A stretch of 64,000 nucleotides of DNA, from contig NZ_CP188258.1 in the NCBI RefSeq assembly GCF_049994905.1, positions 3,348,001 through 3,412,000 of the forward strand. The letters run 5' to 3'. Source of the DNA: Diaminobutyricibacter sp049994905 (lineage in GTDB: Bacteria; Actinomycetota; Actinomycetes; Actinomycetales; Microbacteriaceae). The notes beneath the pieces are model-generated. The model searched no databases, had not been told where the DNA came from, and saw nothing but the letters and a program-made list of their open reading frames with translations. Of this stretch, positions 22,859-31,733 are shown in pieces. The position numbers and the translations under genes were made by a program. Positions within the stretch are counted from its first letter, which is position 1, and the number at the start of each line of letters is the position of its first letter.

Positions 22859-24439
22859 TCAGTGGAAGAAGTGCCGCTCCCCGGTGAAGTACATCGTCAC
22901 GCCGGCCTCTTTCGCCGCAGCGATCACTTCTTCGTCGCGGATCGAACCGCCGGGCTGCACGATGGCGGCGACCCCGGCTTCGATGAGGATGGCTGGGCCG
23001 TCGGCGAAGGGGAAGAACGCGTCGGATGCCGCGACAGAACCCGCTGTCCTGCCGCCTGCGCGAGCCACGGCCAGGTTGCACGAGTCCACGCGGTTCACCT
23101 GTCCCATGCCGACACCCACCGATGCGCCGTCGTGCGCGAGGAGGATCGCGTTCGACTTCACCGCCCGGCACGCCTTCCATGCGAACTCGAGATCGGCGCG
23201 CGTCTGCACGTCTGCCTCTTCGCCGGCGACCAGCCGCCAGCCTTCCGACGAGAACTCGTCGAACCGGTCGGAATCCTGCACGAGGACCCCTCCGGAGATC
23301 TGGCGGAACTCTGTCATCGGCCGCGCGTAGTCTGCCGGAAGCCGGAGCAGCCGCAGGTTCTTCTTCGTCTGCAGGAGCTCGAGGGCCGCTGGCTCGAAGT
23401 CGGGCGCGATCAGCACCTCGGTGAAGATCTCTTTGACGGCCTGCGCCATCGCAAGGTTCACGGTGCGGTTGGCTGCGATGACGCCACCATAAGCCGAGAC
23501 CGGATCGCATGCGTGGGCCTTGGCATGCGCATCCGCCACATCCGTGCCGACGGCGATGCCACACGGATTCGCGTGCTTGATGATCGCGACAGCCGGCTCG
23601 GCGAAGTCGAAGGCGCTGCGCAGGGCTGCGTCGGCGTCCACGTAGTTGTTGTACGACATTTCCTTGCCGCCGAGCTGGGTGGCCTGGGCGATGCCGCGGC
23701 CGGCAGGGTCGACGTAGAGCGCGGCCGCCTGGTGGGAGTTCTCCCCGTAACGCAGAGTCTGCTTCAGTTCGGCCTCGACCGCGAACCGCTCGTGCCAGTC
23801 GTCCGTCGACGGCGCTTCGCCTGCGAACCAGGCGGCGACGGCAGCGTCGTAGGCGGCCGTGTGGGCGAACGCCTTGGCGGCGAGCGCCCTGCGCAGCTCG
23901 AAGGTGGTGCCGCCGTCAGCGATCGCCTCGAGGATGCGCGGGTAGTCGGCAGGCGACACGACGATCGCCACATTCGCGTGGTTCTTCGCCGATGCGCGAA
24001 CCATCGCCGGGCCGCCGATGTCGATCTGCTCGACGACGTCGTCACCCGCTGCCCCGGAAGCGACGGTCTCGACGAACGGGTACAGGTTGGAGACCACGAG
24101 TTCGAACGGCTTGATGCCCAGCTCGGCGAGCTCGGCCTCGTGCGACGCCAGCCGCAGGTCGGCGAGCAGCCCCGAGTGGATGCCCGGATGAAGCGTTCGA
24201 ACGCGTCCGTCGAGGTGCTCGGGGAAACCGGTCACGCTCGCCACGTCGGTCACGGGGTAGCCCGCCTCGCGGATCCTGGTCGCCGTCGTGCCCGTGCCGA
24301 CGATCTCAACGCCGGCGGCGACGAGTGCGTCCGCCAGCTCGATCAGGCCGGTCTTGTCGCTGACCGACACCAGTGCACGCCGCACGGGGACGAGGTCGCG
24401 TTCGCGGTAGAGGCTCGGGTCGTGACGGGGTCCGCTCAT
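22859..24439 (-). CDS. purH: Bifunctional AICAR formyltransferase / IMP cyclohydrolase
   Basis: Encodes 526 residues. It performs the last two steps of IMP synthesis. The N-terminal cyclohydrolase domain starts VRRALVSVSDKTGLIELADA and contains GTGTTATRI. The C-terminal transformylase has the catalytic Lys-His in IIKHANPCGIAVG and ends ERHFFH. The start overlaps the purN stop by four bases (ATGA), so the two are translated together. No terminator hairpin is evident downstream. Confidence 0.97.
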   Translation of the reverse strand: MSGPRHDPSLYRERDLVPVRRALVSVSDKTGLIELADALVAAGVEIVGTGTTATRIREAGYPVTDVASVTGFPEHLDGRVRTLHPGIHSGLLADLRLASHEAELAELGIKPFELVVSNLYPFVETVASGAAGDDVVEQIDIGGPAMVRASAKNHANVAIVVSPADYPRILEAIADGGTTFELRRALAAKAFAHTAAYDAAVAAWFAGEAPSTDDWHERFAVEAELKQTLRYGENSHQAAALYVDPAGRGIAQATQLGGKEMSYNNYVDADAALRSAFDFAEPAVAIIKHANPCGIAVGTDVADAHAKAHACDPVSAYGGVIAANRTVNLAMAQAVKEIFTEVLIAPDFEPAALELLQTKKNLRLLRLPADYARPMTEFRQISGGVLVQDSDRFDEFSSEGWRLVAGEEADVQTRADLEFAWKACRAVKSNAILLAHDGASVGVGMGQVNRVDSCNLAVARAGGRTAGSVAASDAFFPFADGPAILIEAGVAAIVQPGGSIRDEEVIAAAKEAGVTMYFTGERHFFH

Positions 24440-25029
24440 GCGCGCGCAAGCTCCTTCAGGTCGATGTATCCGTTGGCGATGTCGAGGACAGCCTGGATCA
24501 GCAGGCGGCGTTCGACGGGTTTGATGCGATCATGCAGGCTCGTCTCGGTGTCTCCGGGCAGTACGGCGACGCGTTCCTGGCTGATGATCGGGCCCGCGTC
24601 GACGCCGTTGTCCACGACGATGAGGCTGGCCCCGGTCTCGGTCGCGCCCGCGGCGAGCGCGTCGCGAACGCCGTGGGCGCCAGGGAACTCGGGCAGGAAG
24701 GCCGGATGCGTGTTGATCAGTCGCGGCGAAAGGGCAGCGACCACGCGTGGCGGGAGCAGCCGCATGAATCCTGACAGGATGACCAGGTCTGGGCCCCACT
24801 GCAGGATCTGGCCCAGCAGGGCATCCCCCCACTCCTCCCTGTTCTCGAACGACGAGAACGGAACGGTGAACGAAGGGATGCCGAACTCCTCGGCGTACGC
24901 GAGCCCGTCTGCGTCGCGGTCGGCTCCGATCGCCACCACCCGCGCGGGGAATTCGGCGTCTTCAGAAGCCTCGAGAAGTGCGCGCAGGTTCGACCCGCCG
25001 CCGGAGATCAGGACCACGAGCGAAAGCAC
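24436..25029 (-). CDS. purN: Phosphoribosylglycinamide formyltransferase
   Basis: Encodes 197 residues. It transfers a formyl group from 10-formyl-THF to GAR in purine synthesis. Seen: LISGGGSNLRALLEA for phosphate binding, the catalytic Asn/His in INTHPAFLPEFPGAHG, and Asp in VDNGVDAGPI. The start is GTG with GAGGGG close upstream. It is translationally coupled to purH. Confidence 0.96.
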   Translation of the reverse strand: MLSLVVLISGGGSNLRALLEASEDAEFPARVVAIGADRDADGLAYAEEFGIPSFTVPFSSFENREEWGDALLGQILQWGPDLVILSGFMRLLPPRVVAALSPRLINTHPAFLPEFPGAHGVRDALAAGATETGASLIVVDNGVDAGPIISQERVAVLPGDTETSLHDRIKPVERRLLIQAVLDIANGYIDLKELARA

Positions 25030-25089
25030 CCCCTCAGCCTACCCGTCGCCCTGCGGGCGCCAGGACCGCCGACGGCAGGCGCCAGGGAC

Positions 25090-26343
25090 TCATCGACGTA
25101 TTCGTCCTCCTGCCAGCATCCCGACGCCTGCCGCGATGGCGACCTCCGCCGCCGCGAGCAGCCCGACCATCCACGGATTCGGACCGACGTCGTGCAGGCG
25201 CCCCGGTCCGAGCGAACCGGCCGACCACCAGGCGAGCAGCCCGAGTTCGATGCCCGCAACAGCACCGACGCCGAGCGCCGTGAAAAATACCCAGCCCGGT
25301 CCATGGACCGTCGCCGACCGGTTGACGTGCGAGCGCAGGAGGACGGCCGCGACGAAGCCGGCAAGGAGAGGGATGAGGAGACCGAGGAAGCCGAGTGCCA
25401 GGGTGCCCGCCGGCAGCACCCCGAAGAGCGGAACGGTCGGGATCGGGCCCAGCTGGGTGGCGACCGGTCCGACCGAGGAGCCGGTTCCGATCGCGAACCC
25501 AGGCCCGATCAGCCAGGCTGCCGTCCAGATGACGAAATTGGGGATGAACGCGGCCTGTCCGATCGTCAGCGCAGCGCCACCGAGCGCGCCGCTCTGCAGT
25601 CGCTCATAGAGTCCGACGACCGTGCCGAAGTCGACGACGACGAGCACGGTGAGTACGAGCGCCGCACCGGCGATGATCAGCGCGGCCGCCGCCGTCCCCC
25701 CACGCGCTGCCGCCGCGGCGCCCGATCGCAGTGCGGGTGGAAGGGCGTCCAGCCGCATCCTGAGCCCGGATGCGAGACGGCCTGCCCGCGGAACCGGTGC
25801 GGTGTCGCTCGAAGCCGCCCTGCGCATCCGCTCCCGCCGTGCGAGACCTGCGCCGATGCCGATCGCGATGCCGATCCCGTAGACGAACGGAGGAAGCAGT
25901 ACACCCTGCCACAGTGACGGGCGCACGAGAGCACTCGAGCAGGTGAGTGTCACAAGGGCGGCCAGGCCGGCGAACACGGCGAGGGCCGTCACGACGCCAG
26001 TGGCCCGGTAGGCGGTTTCGGATGCGCGGAGCCCCGTGCGCACGCCGAACGCAGCGGTGAACAGGGCGAAGCCGAGAGCGGCGATGGTGACCTGGAACGG
26101 CACGGCAGCGCCGGGCAGGCCGAGCGTCGCGGCGGTCACCGAGTCGAGCGTGACGGTGAGGTTCACCCCATGCCCCACGAGCCAGATGTCGCCGGCGGCG
26201 CGCCAGAAGATGAACCAGTCGACAGCGAGGTGGTACTGAGCGGCCCAGAGGATCGTCAACGGAACCAGGACGATGCCCAGCCCGACCGCTGCGACGATGA
26301 CCGCCTCGAGGGCTGCAAGCAGGGCGACGGTTGTACGATTCAT
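25090..26343 (-). CDS. DUF6350-type polytopic membrane protein
   Basis: Encodes 417 residues, nearly all hydrophobic, with about nine membrane segments and a basic cytoplasmic loop around residue 170 (ARRERMRRAASSD). Proteins of this length occupy the slot between sucD and purN in many actinobacteria and are grouped as DUF6350; function unknown. Here one further membrane gene lies between it and sucD. The ATG at 26343 starts the first helix after six residues. It lies 60 bases upstream of purN and probably shares its transcript. Confidence 0.75.
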   Translation of the reverse strand: MNRTTVALLAALEAVIVAAVGLGIVLVPLTILWAAQYHLAVDWFIFWRAAGDIWLVGHGVNLTVTLDSVTAATLGLPGAAVPFQVTIAALGFALFTAAFGVRTGLRASETAYRATGVVTALAVFAGLAALVTLTCSSALVRPSLWQGVLLPPFVYGIGIAIGIGAGLARRERMRRAASSDTAPVPRAGRLASGLRMRLDALPPALRSGAAAAARGGTAAAALIIAGAALVLTVLVVVDFGTVVGLYERLQSGALGGAALTIGQAAFIPNFVIWTAAWLIGPGFAIGTGSSVGPVATQLGPIPTVPLFGVLPAGTLALGFLGLLIPLLAGFVAAVLLRSHVNRSATVHGPGWVFFTALGVGAVAGIELGLLAWWSAGSLGPGRLHDVGPNPWMVGLLAAAEVAIAAGVGMLAGGRIRR

Positions 26344-26438
26344 CTCCGCTGGAGCCTACCCGGCGAACCCGGCGACGCTCGGCAGACACTTCGCGCGGTC
26401 GGCGAGCTCCCGGAAAGGGCTCCCCACGGCGTCGCCAC

Positions 26439-27824
26439 TCAGCCGGTCATAACGACGGGAGTGTCTTCGTCGGCCTCCTTCGGCACCGTCGCGACGGGTC
26501 GCTGCACGAGTTCCAGAATGGCGATCACGACGACGGAGATCACGAGGGTCCAGATCGTGAGCGACGGGGTGATGGGCCGGACGAAGAGAACGATCGCCGA
26601 AGCGATGACCGCGATGATGATCCGCAGCAGCACCCGTTGCGTATAGATCCACTCCCCCACGCGTCCGGTCGAGATCCCGTGCTCCTCGGAGACGTGGCGA
26701 AGCCGCGTAGCTCCGGCAACATAGAAGCCGCGCAACTTCCGCGGCACTTCGAACGGGCCCGCGAACCAGCCGACGACGGCCACGACGATCGCGAGTACGA
26801 GCACGGCCACCGTGGTGTCCCGCATGGCCCCAACGACCGTGTCGAACAGAGTGCGCGCGACGTTGGACGGCAGAAGGGACGGTGACGCCGACGCGATGAA
26901 GACGATCCTGCCGATCGCGAACCCGGCTGCGACGATGATCATCGACAGCGCGAGTGCTATGGCGGCCCAGATGAGGGCGACCGCCCGGCGCCGCGCGACG
27001 AGCACCCCCGCAGCGAGGAACGCGATCGCCACCCAGGGCAGCCACGCACCGGCCACGAGCGCGAGGTTGTAGGCGAGCTGCACGGTGGGGATCGAATCGG
27101 ACTGGGCAACGGTGATCGTCTTGTCGATGGTCGGTATCTGGGAGGCGAACGTGATTCCCTGGCTGACGAGCCTTGACTTCACCTTGTCGATGATGGGCCC
27201 GAGCTGGATGCCGATCGAGCCGTCGGAGCCGATGGCGATCGCCGCCTTCGGATTGTTCTGCATCGTCGCGACGAGCTGCGCATGGCTCACCTTGAGCGCC
27301 GCCGTCCAGACGTCCGCGAAGGCGCTCGAGGTCACGAAATTGTTCACTGCGGTGTGCATGAGCGACTGGAGGCCCTGCGCGGCAGGCCCTTTCATCGCTT
27401 CGAGCGCCTTCGTGGCCGCCGGCCCGGTGCCCAGGGATGTGATGCCGTCGATCACGTTGCTGGTGATCTGATTGACGTCGACCTGCTGGTTGATGACGTC
27501 GACGACCTGGTTCGTGACGTACGCCTGTACACCGGGGTCTTTCGCCAGCGGCGCATAGGTCGCGACGAACGTGTCCGTGTCGGTGAGCTGCACCTTCGCC
27601 CACGATGCGACCACGGCGACCGGTGCGAGGATCGCCCCGATCAGGATGAGGACCGTTGCGAGGAGGGTCCATCCCCAGCCGCGCTGCTTCCTCAGGGGCG
27701 GTGCCGGGGGTATCGGTTCGAGCGGTTCCGTCGAGCTTCCCTCTTCGCGCATCCGGAGAGCGGTGTTCTCGGCCTCGAGTTCTTCGATGCGCTTCAACAG
27801 GTCTGCGTTGGTCGGTCGAGCCAT
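26439..27824 (-). CDS. Conserved actinobacterial membrane protein, function unknown
   Basis: Encodes 461 residues. A short coiled coil (LLKRIEELEAENTALRM, residues 9-25) and a Pro-rich linker precede the first membrane helix (about 53-75). A large extracytoplasmic domain of some 170 residues follows, then four or five more helices and a short acidic tail. The layout suggests an envelope protein with a cytoplasmic zipper for self-association or partner binding. The ATG has GGAAGGG upstream. It sits between sucD, from which a terminator separates it, and the DUF6350 gene. Confidence 0.65.
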   Translation of the reverse strand: MARPTNADLLKRIEELEAENTALRMREEGSSTEPLEPIPPAPPLRKQRGWGWTLLATVLILIGAILAPVAVVASWAKVQLTDTDTFVATYAPLAKDPGVQAYVTNQVVDVINQQVDVNQITSNVIDGITSLGTGPAATKALEAMKGPAAQGLQSLMHTAVNNFVTSSAFADVWTAALKVSHAQLVATMQNNPKAAIAIGSDGSIGIQLGPIIDKVKSRLVSQGITFASQIPTIDKTITVAQSDSIPTVQLAYNLALVAGAWLPWVAIAFLAAGVLVARRRAVALIWAAIALALSMIIVAAGFAIGRIVFIASASPSLLPSNVARTLFDTVVGAMRDTTVAVLVLAIVVAVVGWFAGPFEVPRKLRGFYVAGATRLRHVSEEHGISTGRVGEWIYTQRVLLRIIIAVIASAIVLFVRPITPSLTIWTLVISVVVIAILELVQRPVATVPKEADEDTPVVMTG

Positions 27825-27881
27825 GTCGATTCCCTTCCCCGGTGATGCTCACTGTAGCGCTGCGGTGCATGGCAGGCCACG

Positions 27882-27915
27882 AAAAAAGGCCCTGCGGATT
27901 TCTCCGCAGGGCCTT
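27882..27915 (-). terminator. Terminator of the sucCD operon
   Basis: A perfect 13-bp stem (AAGGCCCTGCGGA and TCCGCAGGGCCTT) with a 4-base loop, followed on the minus strand by six T residues. A textbook intrinsic terminator. Confidence 0.95.
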
Positions 27916-27929
27916 CCCGGATCAGTACA

Positions 27930-28817
27930 TCAGAGCGACGCGTACACCTCGCGCAGAATCGCGGCTGTCTCGCTCGGGGTCTTGCCGACCTTGACGCCGG
28001 CGGCCTCGAGCGCCTCCTTCTTCGCCTGGGCGGTCCCGGCCGAACCGGACACGATGGCACCGGCGTGGCCCATGGTCTTGCCTTCCGGAGCCGTGAACCC
28101 GGCCACGTAACCGACGACCGGCTTGGTCACGTTCGCCTTGATGAAGTCAGCGGCGCGCTCCTCAGCGTCTCCACCGATCTCGCCGATCATGACGATCGCC
28201 TTGGTCTCGGGGTCGGCCTCGAACGCTGCGAGGGCGTCGATGTGGGTGGTGCCGATGATCGGGTCGCCGCCGATGCCGATCGCGGTCGAGAAACCGAGAT
28301 CGCGGAGCTCGTACATCATCTGGTAGGTCAGCGTGCCCGACTTCGACACGAGGCCGATCGGGCCCTTGCCGGTGATGTTCGCCGGGGTGATGCCGACGAG
28401 CGACTCACCGGGGGTGATGATGCCGGGGCAGTTCGGGCCGATGATGCGGGTCGTGTTGCCCTTCGCCTTGGCGTACGCCCAGAACTCGGCCGAGTCCTGC
28501 ACCGGGATGCCCTCGGTGACGACGACGACGAGCGGAATGCCTGCATCGATGGCCTCGACCACGGCGTCTTTCGCGAACGCCGGCGGCACGAAGACGATCG
28601 ACACGTCGGCACCGGTCTTCTCGATGGCCTCGACCACCGTGCCGAACACCGGAAGCTCGACGTCACCGTGGGTGACAGTGGTGCCGGCCTTGCGGGCGTT
28701 GACACCTCCGACGACCTGGGTGCCGGCCTTCAGCATCAGGGCGGTGTGCTTGGTGCCCTCGCCGCCGGTGATGCCCTGGACGATGACCTTGGAATCCTTG
28801 TTGAGGAAAATCGACAT
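27930..28817 (-). CDS. sucD: Succinyl-CoA ligase alpha subunit
   Basis: Encodes 295 residues from the ATG at 28817, which has AAAGGA upstream. The CoA-binding N-terminus reads VIVQGITGGEGTKHT, and the phospho-His lies in MGHAGAIVSGSAGTA. It forms the TCA-cycle succinyl-CoA synthetase with SucC, whose gene ends 13 bases upstream. Length and motifs are normal. Confidence 0.97.
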   Translation of the reverse strand: MSIFLNKDSKVIVQGITGGEGTKHTALMLKAGTQVVGGVNARKAGTTVTHGDVELPVFGTVVEAIEKTGADVSIVFVPPAFAKDAVVEAIDAGIPLVVVVTEGIPVQDSAEFWAYAKAKGNTTRIIGPNCPGIITPGESLVGITPANITGKGPIGLVSKSGTLTYQMMYELRDLGFSTAIGIGGDPIIGTTHIDALAAFEADPETKAIVMIGEIGGDAEERAADFIKANVTKPVVGYVAGFTAPEGKTMGHAGAIVSGSAGTAQAKKEALEAAGVKVGKTPSETAAILREVYASL

Positions 28818-28830
28818 CTTCTTCGGTCCT

Positions 28831-29994
28831 TTACTTCGAAGCCAGTTCGGCGGCCTTGTCGGCGCCTTCGTCCATGGTGAGTGCCAGCGTGACCAGCGGG
28901 TTCGCGGCATCCGTCAGGATGCGGCGGCCCTCGTCGACCTTGTTGCCGTCGAGGCGCACGACGAGCGGCTTGTTCGCCTCGTCGCCGAGGATCTCCAGCG
29001 CCTTGACGATGCCGTTCGCGACTGCGTCACAAGCGGTGATGCCGCCGAAGACGTTCACGAACACGCTCTTGACCTGCGGGTCGTTCAGGATGACGTCGAG
29101 GCCTGCGGCCATGACCTCGGCGGATGCGCCGCCTCCGATGTCGAGGAAGTTGGCCGGCTTCACGCCGCCGTGGTTCTCACCCGCATAGGCGACGACGTCG
29201 AGTGTGCTCATCACGAGTCCCGCGCCGTTGCCGATGATGCCGACCTCGCCGTCGAGCTTCACGTAGTTGAGGTCACTGGCCTTGGCCTTCGCCTCCAGCG
29301 GGTCGGCGGCAGCTTTGTCCTCGAGCGCGCCGTGGTATAGGTGACGGAAGCCGGCGTTCTCGTCGAGTGTGACCTTGCCGTCGAGGGCGATGATGTCACC
29401 CTCTTCTGTCAGAACGAGCGGGTTCACCTCGACGAGCGTCGCGTCCTCGCCCTTGTAGACGTCGTAGAGCTTGACGAAGACGTCGGCGACCTTCTCGATG
29501 AGTTCGTCGGGGAATCCTGCGGCCGTCGCGATCGCGACCGCCTTGTCGTGGTCGACGCCGACGAGAGGGTCGACCTCGATGCGGGCGAGCGCCTCGGGCT
29601 TCTCGACCGCAAGGACCTCGATCTCCATTCCGCCCTCGACGCTGGTCAGCGACAGGTAGGAGCGGTTGGCCCGGTCGAGGAGCACCGAGAAGTAGAACTC
29701 CTGCGCGATGCGGGCGCCTCCGGCGACCATCACGCGGCGAACGACGTGGCCCTTGATGTCGAGACCGAGGATCGCCTTCGCGGCTGCCTCCGCCTCATCC
29801 GGGTTCTTCGCGACCTTCACGCCGCCGGCCTTGCCGCGGCCTCCGACCTTCACCTGGGCCTTGACGACCACCACACCACCGAGCTTCTCAGCTGCTGCGC
29901 GCACCTCCTCCGGAGTATCCGCGACGATGCCCGGAAGAACCGGAACCCCGTACTGTTCGAACAGGTCTCTGGCCTGGTACTCGTAAAGATCCAC
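28831..29994 (-). CDS. sucC: Succinyl-CoA ligase (ADP/GDP-forming) beta subunit
   Basis: Encodes 387 residues. It is the nucleotide-binding ATP-grasp subunit: VDLYEYQARDLFEQYGVPVL at the start, VVKAQVKVGGRGKAGGVK, and GNGAGLVMSTLDVVAYAGE in the ligase domain. The start is GTG. It is first in the sucCD operon. A motif 82-104 bases upstream is nearly identical to one upstream of icd, suggesting common control of TCA genes. Confidence 0.97.
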   Translation of the reverse strand: MDLYEYQARDLFEQYGVPVLPGIVADTPEEVRAAAEKLGGVVVVKAQVKVGGRGKAGGVKVAKNPDEAEAAAKAILGLDIKGHVVRRVMVAGGARIAQEFYFSVLLDRANRSYLSLTSVEGGMEIEVLAVEKPEALARIEVDPLVGVDHDKAVAIATAAGFPDELIEKVADVFVKLYDVYKGEDATLVEVNPLVLTEEGDIIALDGKVTLDENAGFRHLYHGALEDKAAADPLEAKAKASDLNYVKLDGEVGIIGNGAGLVMSTLDVVAYAGENHGGVKPANFLDIGGGASAEVMAAGLDVILNDPQVKSVFVNVFGGITACDAVANGIVKALEILGDEANKPLVVRLDGNKVDEGRRILTDAANPLVTLALTMDEGADKAAELASK

Positions 29995-30075
29995 GGTTAT
30001 CCAATCCGCTGGTGCCGGCGCGCGCTTGTGGCGCCATCCATTGTCCGTATTTTCGGCGAACTCCGGCCGAGATAG

Positions 30076-30098
30076 CTCGACGCCGAGACAAATTCGCC
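30076..30098 (-). promoter_or_regulatory. Motif shared with icd, upstream of sucC
   Basis: Second copy of the 23-base element (21 of 23 identical to 9765-9787), in the same orientation relative to its gene. The dyad half is less perfect here (GCTCGACGCCGAGA). Confidence 0.65.
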
Positions 30099-30244
30099 AC
30101 TGAGAACTCTATCCTCTCCGACTGGACGCCGACGCACCGGTCTCTGTGATCGCTGTCTCCTCCCCAAGACGGGCCGCGGCCAGCTTGTCCACAATCTGCT
30201 CCCGGCCGACGTCAGCTGTCGGCTCGACCGCAGACGCTGGATTC

Positions 30245-31690
30245 ATGTCCAAACGAATCTCAATCCTTGTCACCGCCGTCGCGGTGGCCGGCTTCATGTT
30301 CTTCTCCATCGCGGTCAGTTCCCTGAGCGCACTCGCCCTCTCCGCAACGGGTACCGGCGTCGGCTACCGTTCGTCATCCGGTTACTGGCTGGGCTCCTAC
30401 CAGCTCGACGACGGCACGCGCGGGTTCTGTCTCGAGGCGGGCAAGACCTGGCCGGTCGGGCGCGACACCGAGCTCGTCGACGGGGCGACCCTCGGGTGGT
30501 TCGGGCCCTCCGACGCCGCGCGCCTCGCATACATCTCGCGCATGTGGGCGATGTCCGACGACCGGGTCACGACGGCGGGTGGCCAGATCGCGACGTGGAT
30601 CATCGCGGGAGTGGGCGACCACACCGAAGAGGAGCTCGCGTCCCGCGCCGGTGCCGACGGCGACGCCGTTCTCGCACGTGCACGAGCGATGGTGGCGGAG
30701 GCGACACGCGAGGCAACCACCTCGGTATCGGCAAGCGCCGTGCTCGAACTGTCGGAGAGCGGGCCGGGGAGGCTCCGGGTCGAGCTCACGACAGAAGGGC
30801 TCGACGGGTCCCGCACGAACGTTCCCTCCGAACGCCACCGTGCACGCGTCGAATTGACCGGCGCCACATTCAGCGATGGCACCACCTCGTCCGAGATCGC
30901 GAACGGGACCGATGTCGAAGTCATGCCGACATCGTCGGAGCCGACATCCGAAGTCTCCGCCACCGCGCAATTCAGCAACCTGCCCTATGGCGACCGCCTG
31001 CTCGTCGGCCGGTCGGGCGACGACGTGCAGGCGCTCCTCGTCTCCACGCCGGCAACCGCCACAGCATCGGCCTCGGTCTCGGGCGTCGGCGTATCGCCAC
31101 GCCCGGTGCAGCCGATCGTCAGCACCCAGACGAGTCATCCGACTGCCGCGCCGGGCGCGCGTATCAGCGATCTGATGGCTGTGGACGTGCTCGCCGGCGA
31201 TGGGCTGCTTCCCACCTGGGGCGTCTTCGACGACGGCACGGCGATGTCCCCGATCGTCGTGACCGTCGACAGCTCGCTCCTCGGCCCGTTCAGCTCGCCG
31301 ATCGAGCAGTCGTCCGAGATTCCTGCCGGCGCCCCGACGGTGTGCACCGTCTCGACAGAGGTCTCCGGTCCCGGTGAGTACCGCACCCCCGAATGCGTGA
31401 TCGAGACCCCGGGCCATTACGTGTGGGTCGAACGGATCGATCCGGCGAAGGTACCGGCTGATCGGGGCGGCTCGCGTATCCGTCCGTGGCAGTCCGACTT
31501 CGGGATCGCTTCCGAGATCACCGTCGTCGAGCCGGCCCACCTGGGTGCGGCCGTACTCGCGGAAACCGGCACACGCTCCGATTTCGTGGCTCCCCTCTCC
31601 GCGGGGCTGGCTATCGCGCTCGGCTGCAACCTGATCGTGCTGAACCGCCTGCGCCGTCGCCGGCCGTCCCCTCGCAGCATGTTCCGATGA
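30245..31690 (+). CDS. LAXTG-anchored surface protein with possible thioester domain
   Basis: Encodes 481 residues. A signal peptide (MSKRISILVTAVAVAGFMFF and following) leads to an extracellular part. The C-terminus carries LAETG (438-442), a hydrophobic helix and the basic tail RLRRRRP. This is a sorting signal of the LAXTG kind used by class E sortases of high-GC actinobacteria. Near the N-terminus, GFCLEAG (Cys62) and GGQIATWII (Gln114) resemble the Cys and Gln pair of thioester adhesin domains. The remainder is Thr/Ser-rich beta-strand-like sequence. A role in attachment is inferred. An upstream in-frame start adds 33 residues before the signal and is unlikely. Confidence 0.75.
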   Translation: MSKRISILVTAVAVAGFMFFSIAVSSLSALALSATGTGVGYRSSSGYWLGSYQLDDGTRGFCLEAGKTWPVGRDTELVDGATLGWFGPSDAARLAYISRMWAMSDDRVTTAGGQIATWIIAGVGDHTEEELASRAGADGDAVLARARAMVAEATREATTSVSASAVLELSESGPGRLRVELTTEGLDGSRTNVPSERHRARVELTGATFSDGTTSSEIANGTDVEVMPTSSEPTSEVSATAQFSNLPYGDRLLVGRSGDDVQALLVSTPATATASASVSGVGVSPRPVQPIVSTQTSHPTAAPGARISDLMAVDVLAGDGLLPTWGVFDDGTAMSPIVVTVDSSLLGPFSSPIEQSSEIPAGAPTVCTVSTEVSGPGEYRTPECVIETPGHYVWVERIDPAKVPADRGGSRIRPWQSDFGIASEITVVEPAHLGAAVLAETGTRSDFVAPLSAGLAIALGCNLIVLNRLRRRRPSPRSMFR

Positions 31691-31733
31691 ATCCGCTGGC
31701 ATGATGGACCGCACCACCGGAGGGAGGTGTGAT

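Noticed and set aside
22727..25609. 960-codon open frame on the plus strand
   Set aside because: It lies antisense to purH, purN and the DUF6350 gene, with Arg/Gly/Asp-rich shadow composition typical of high-GC codon bias. No start signal or domain.
30205..30223. GCCGAC/GTCGGC stem upstream of the surface-protein gene
   Set aside because: Only six pairs in GC-rich DNA; expected by chance and not near a gene end.
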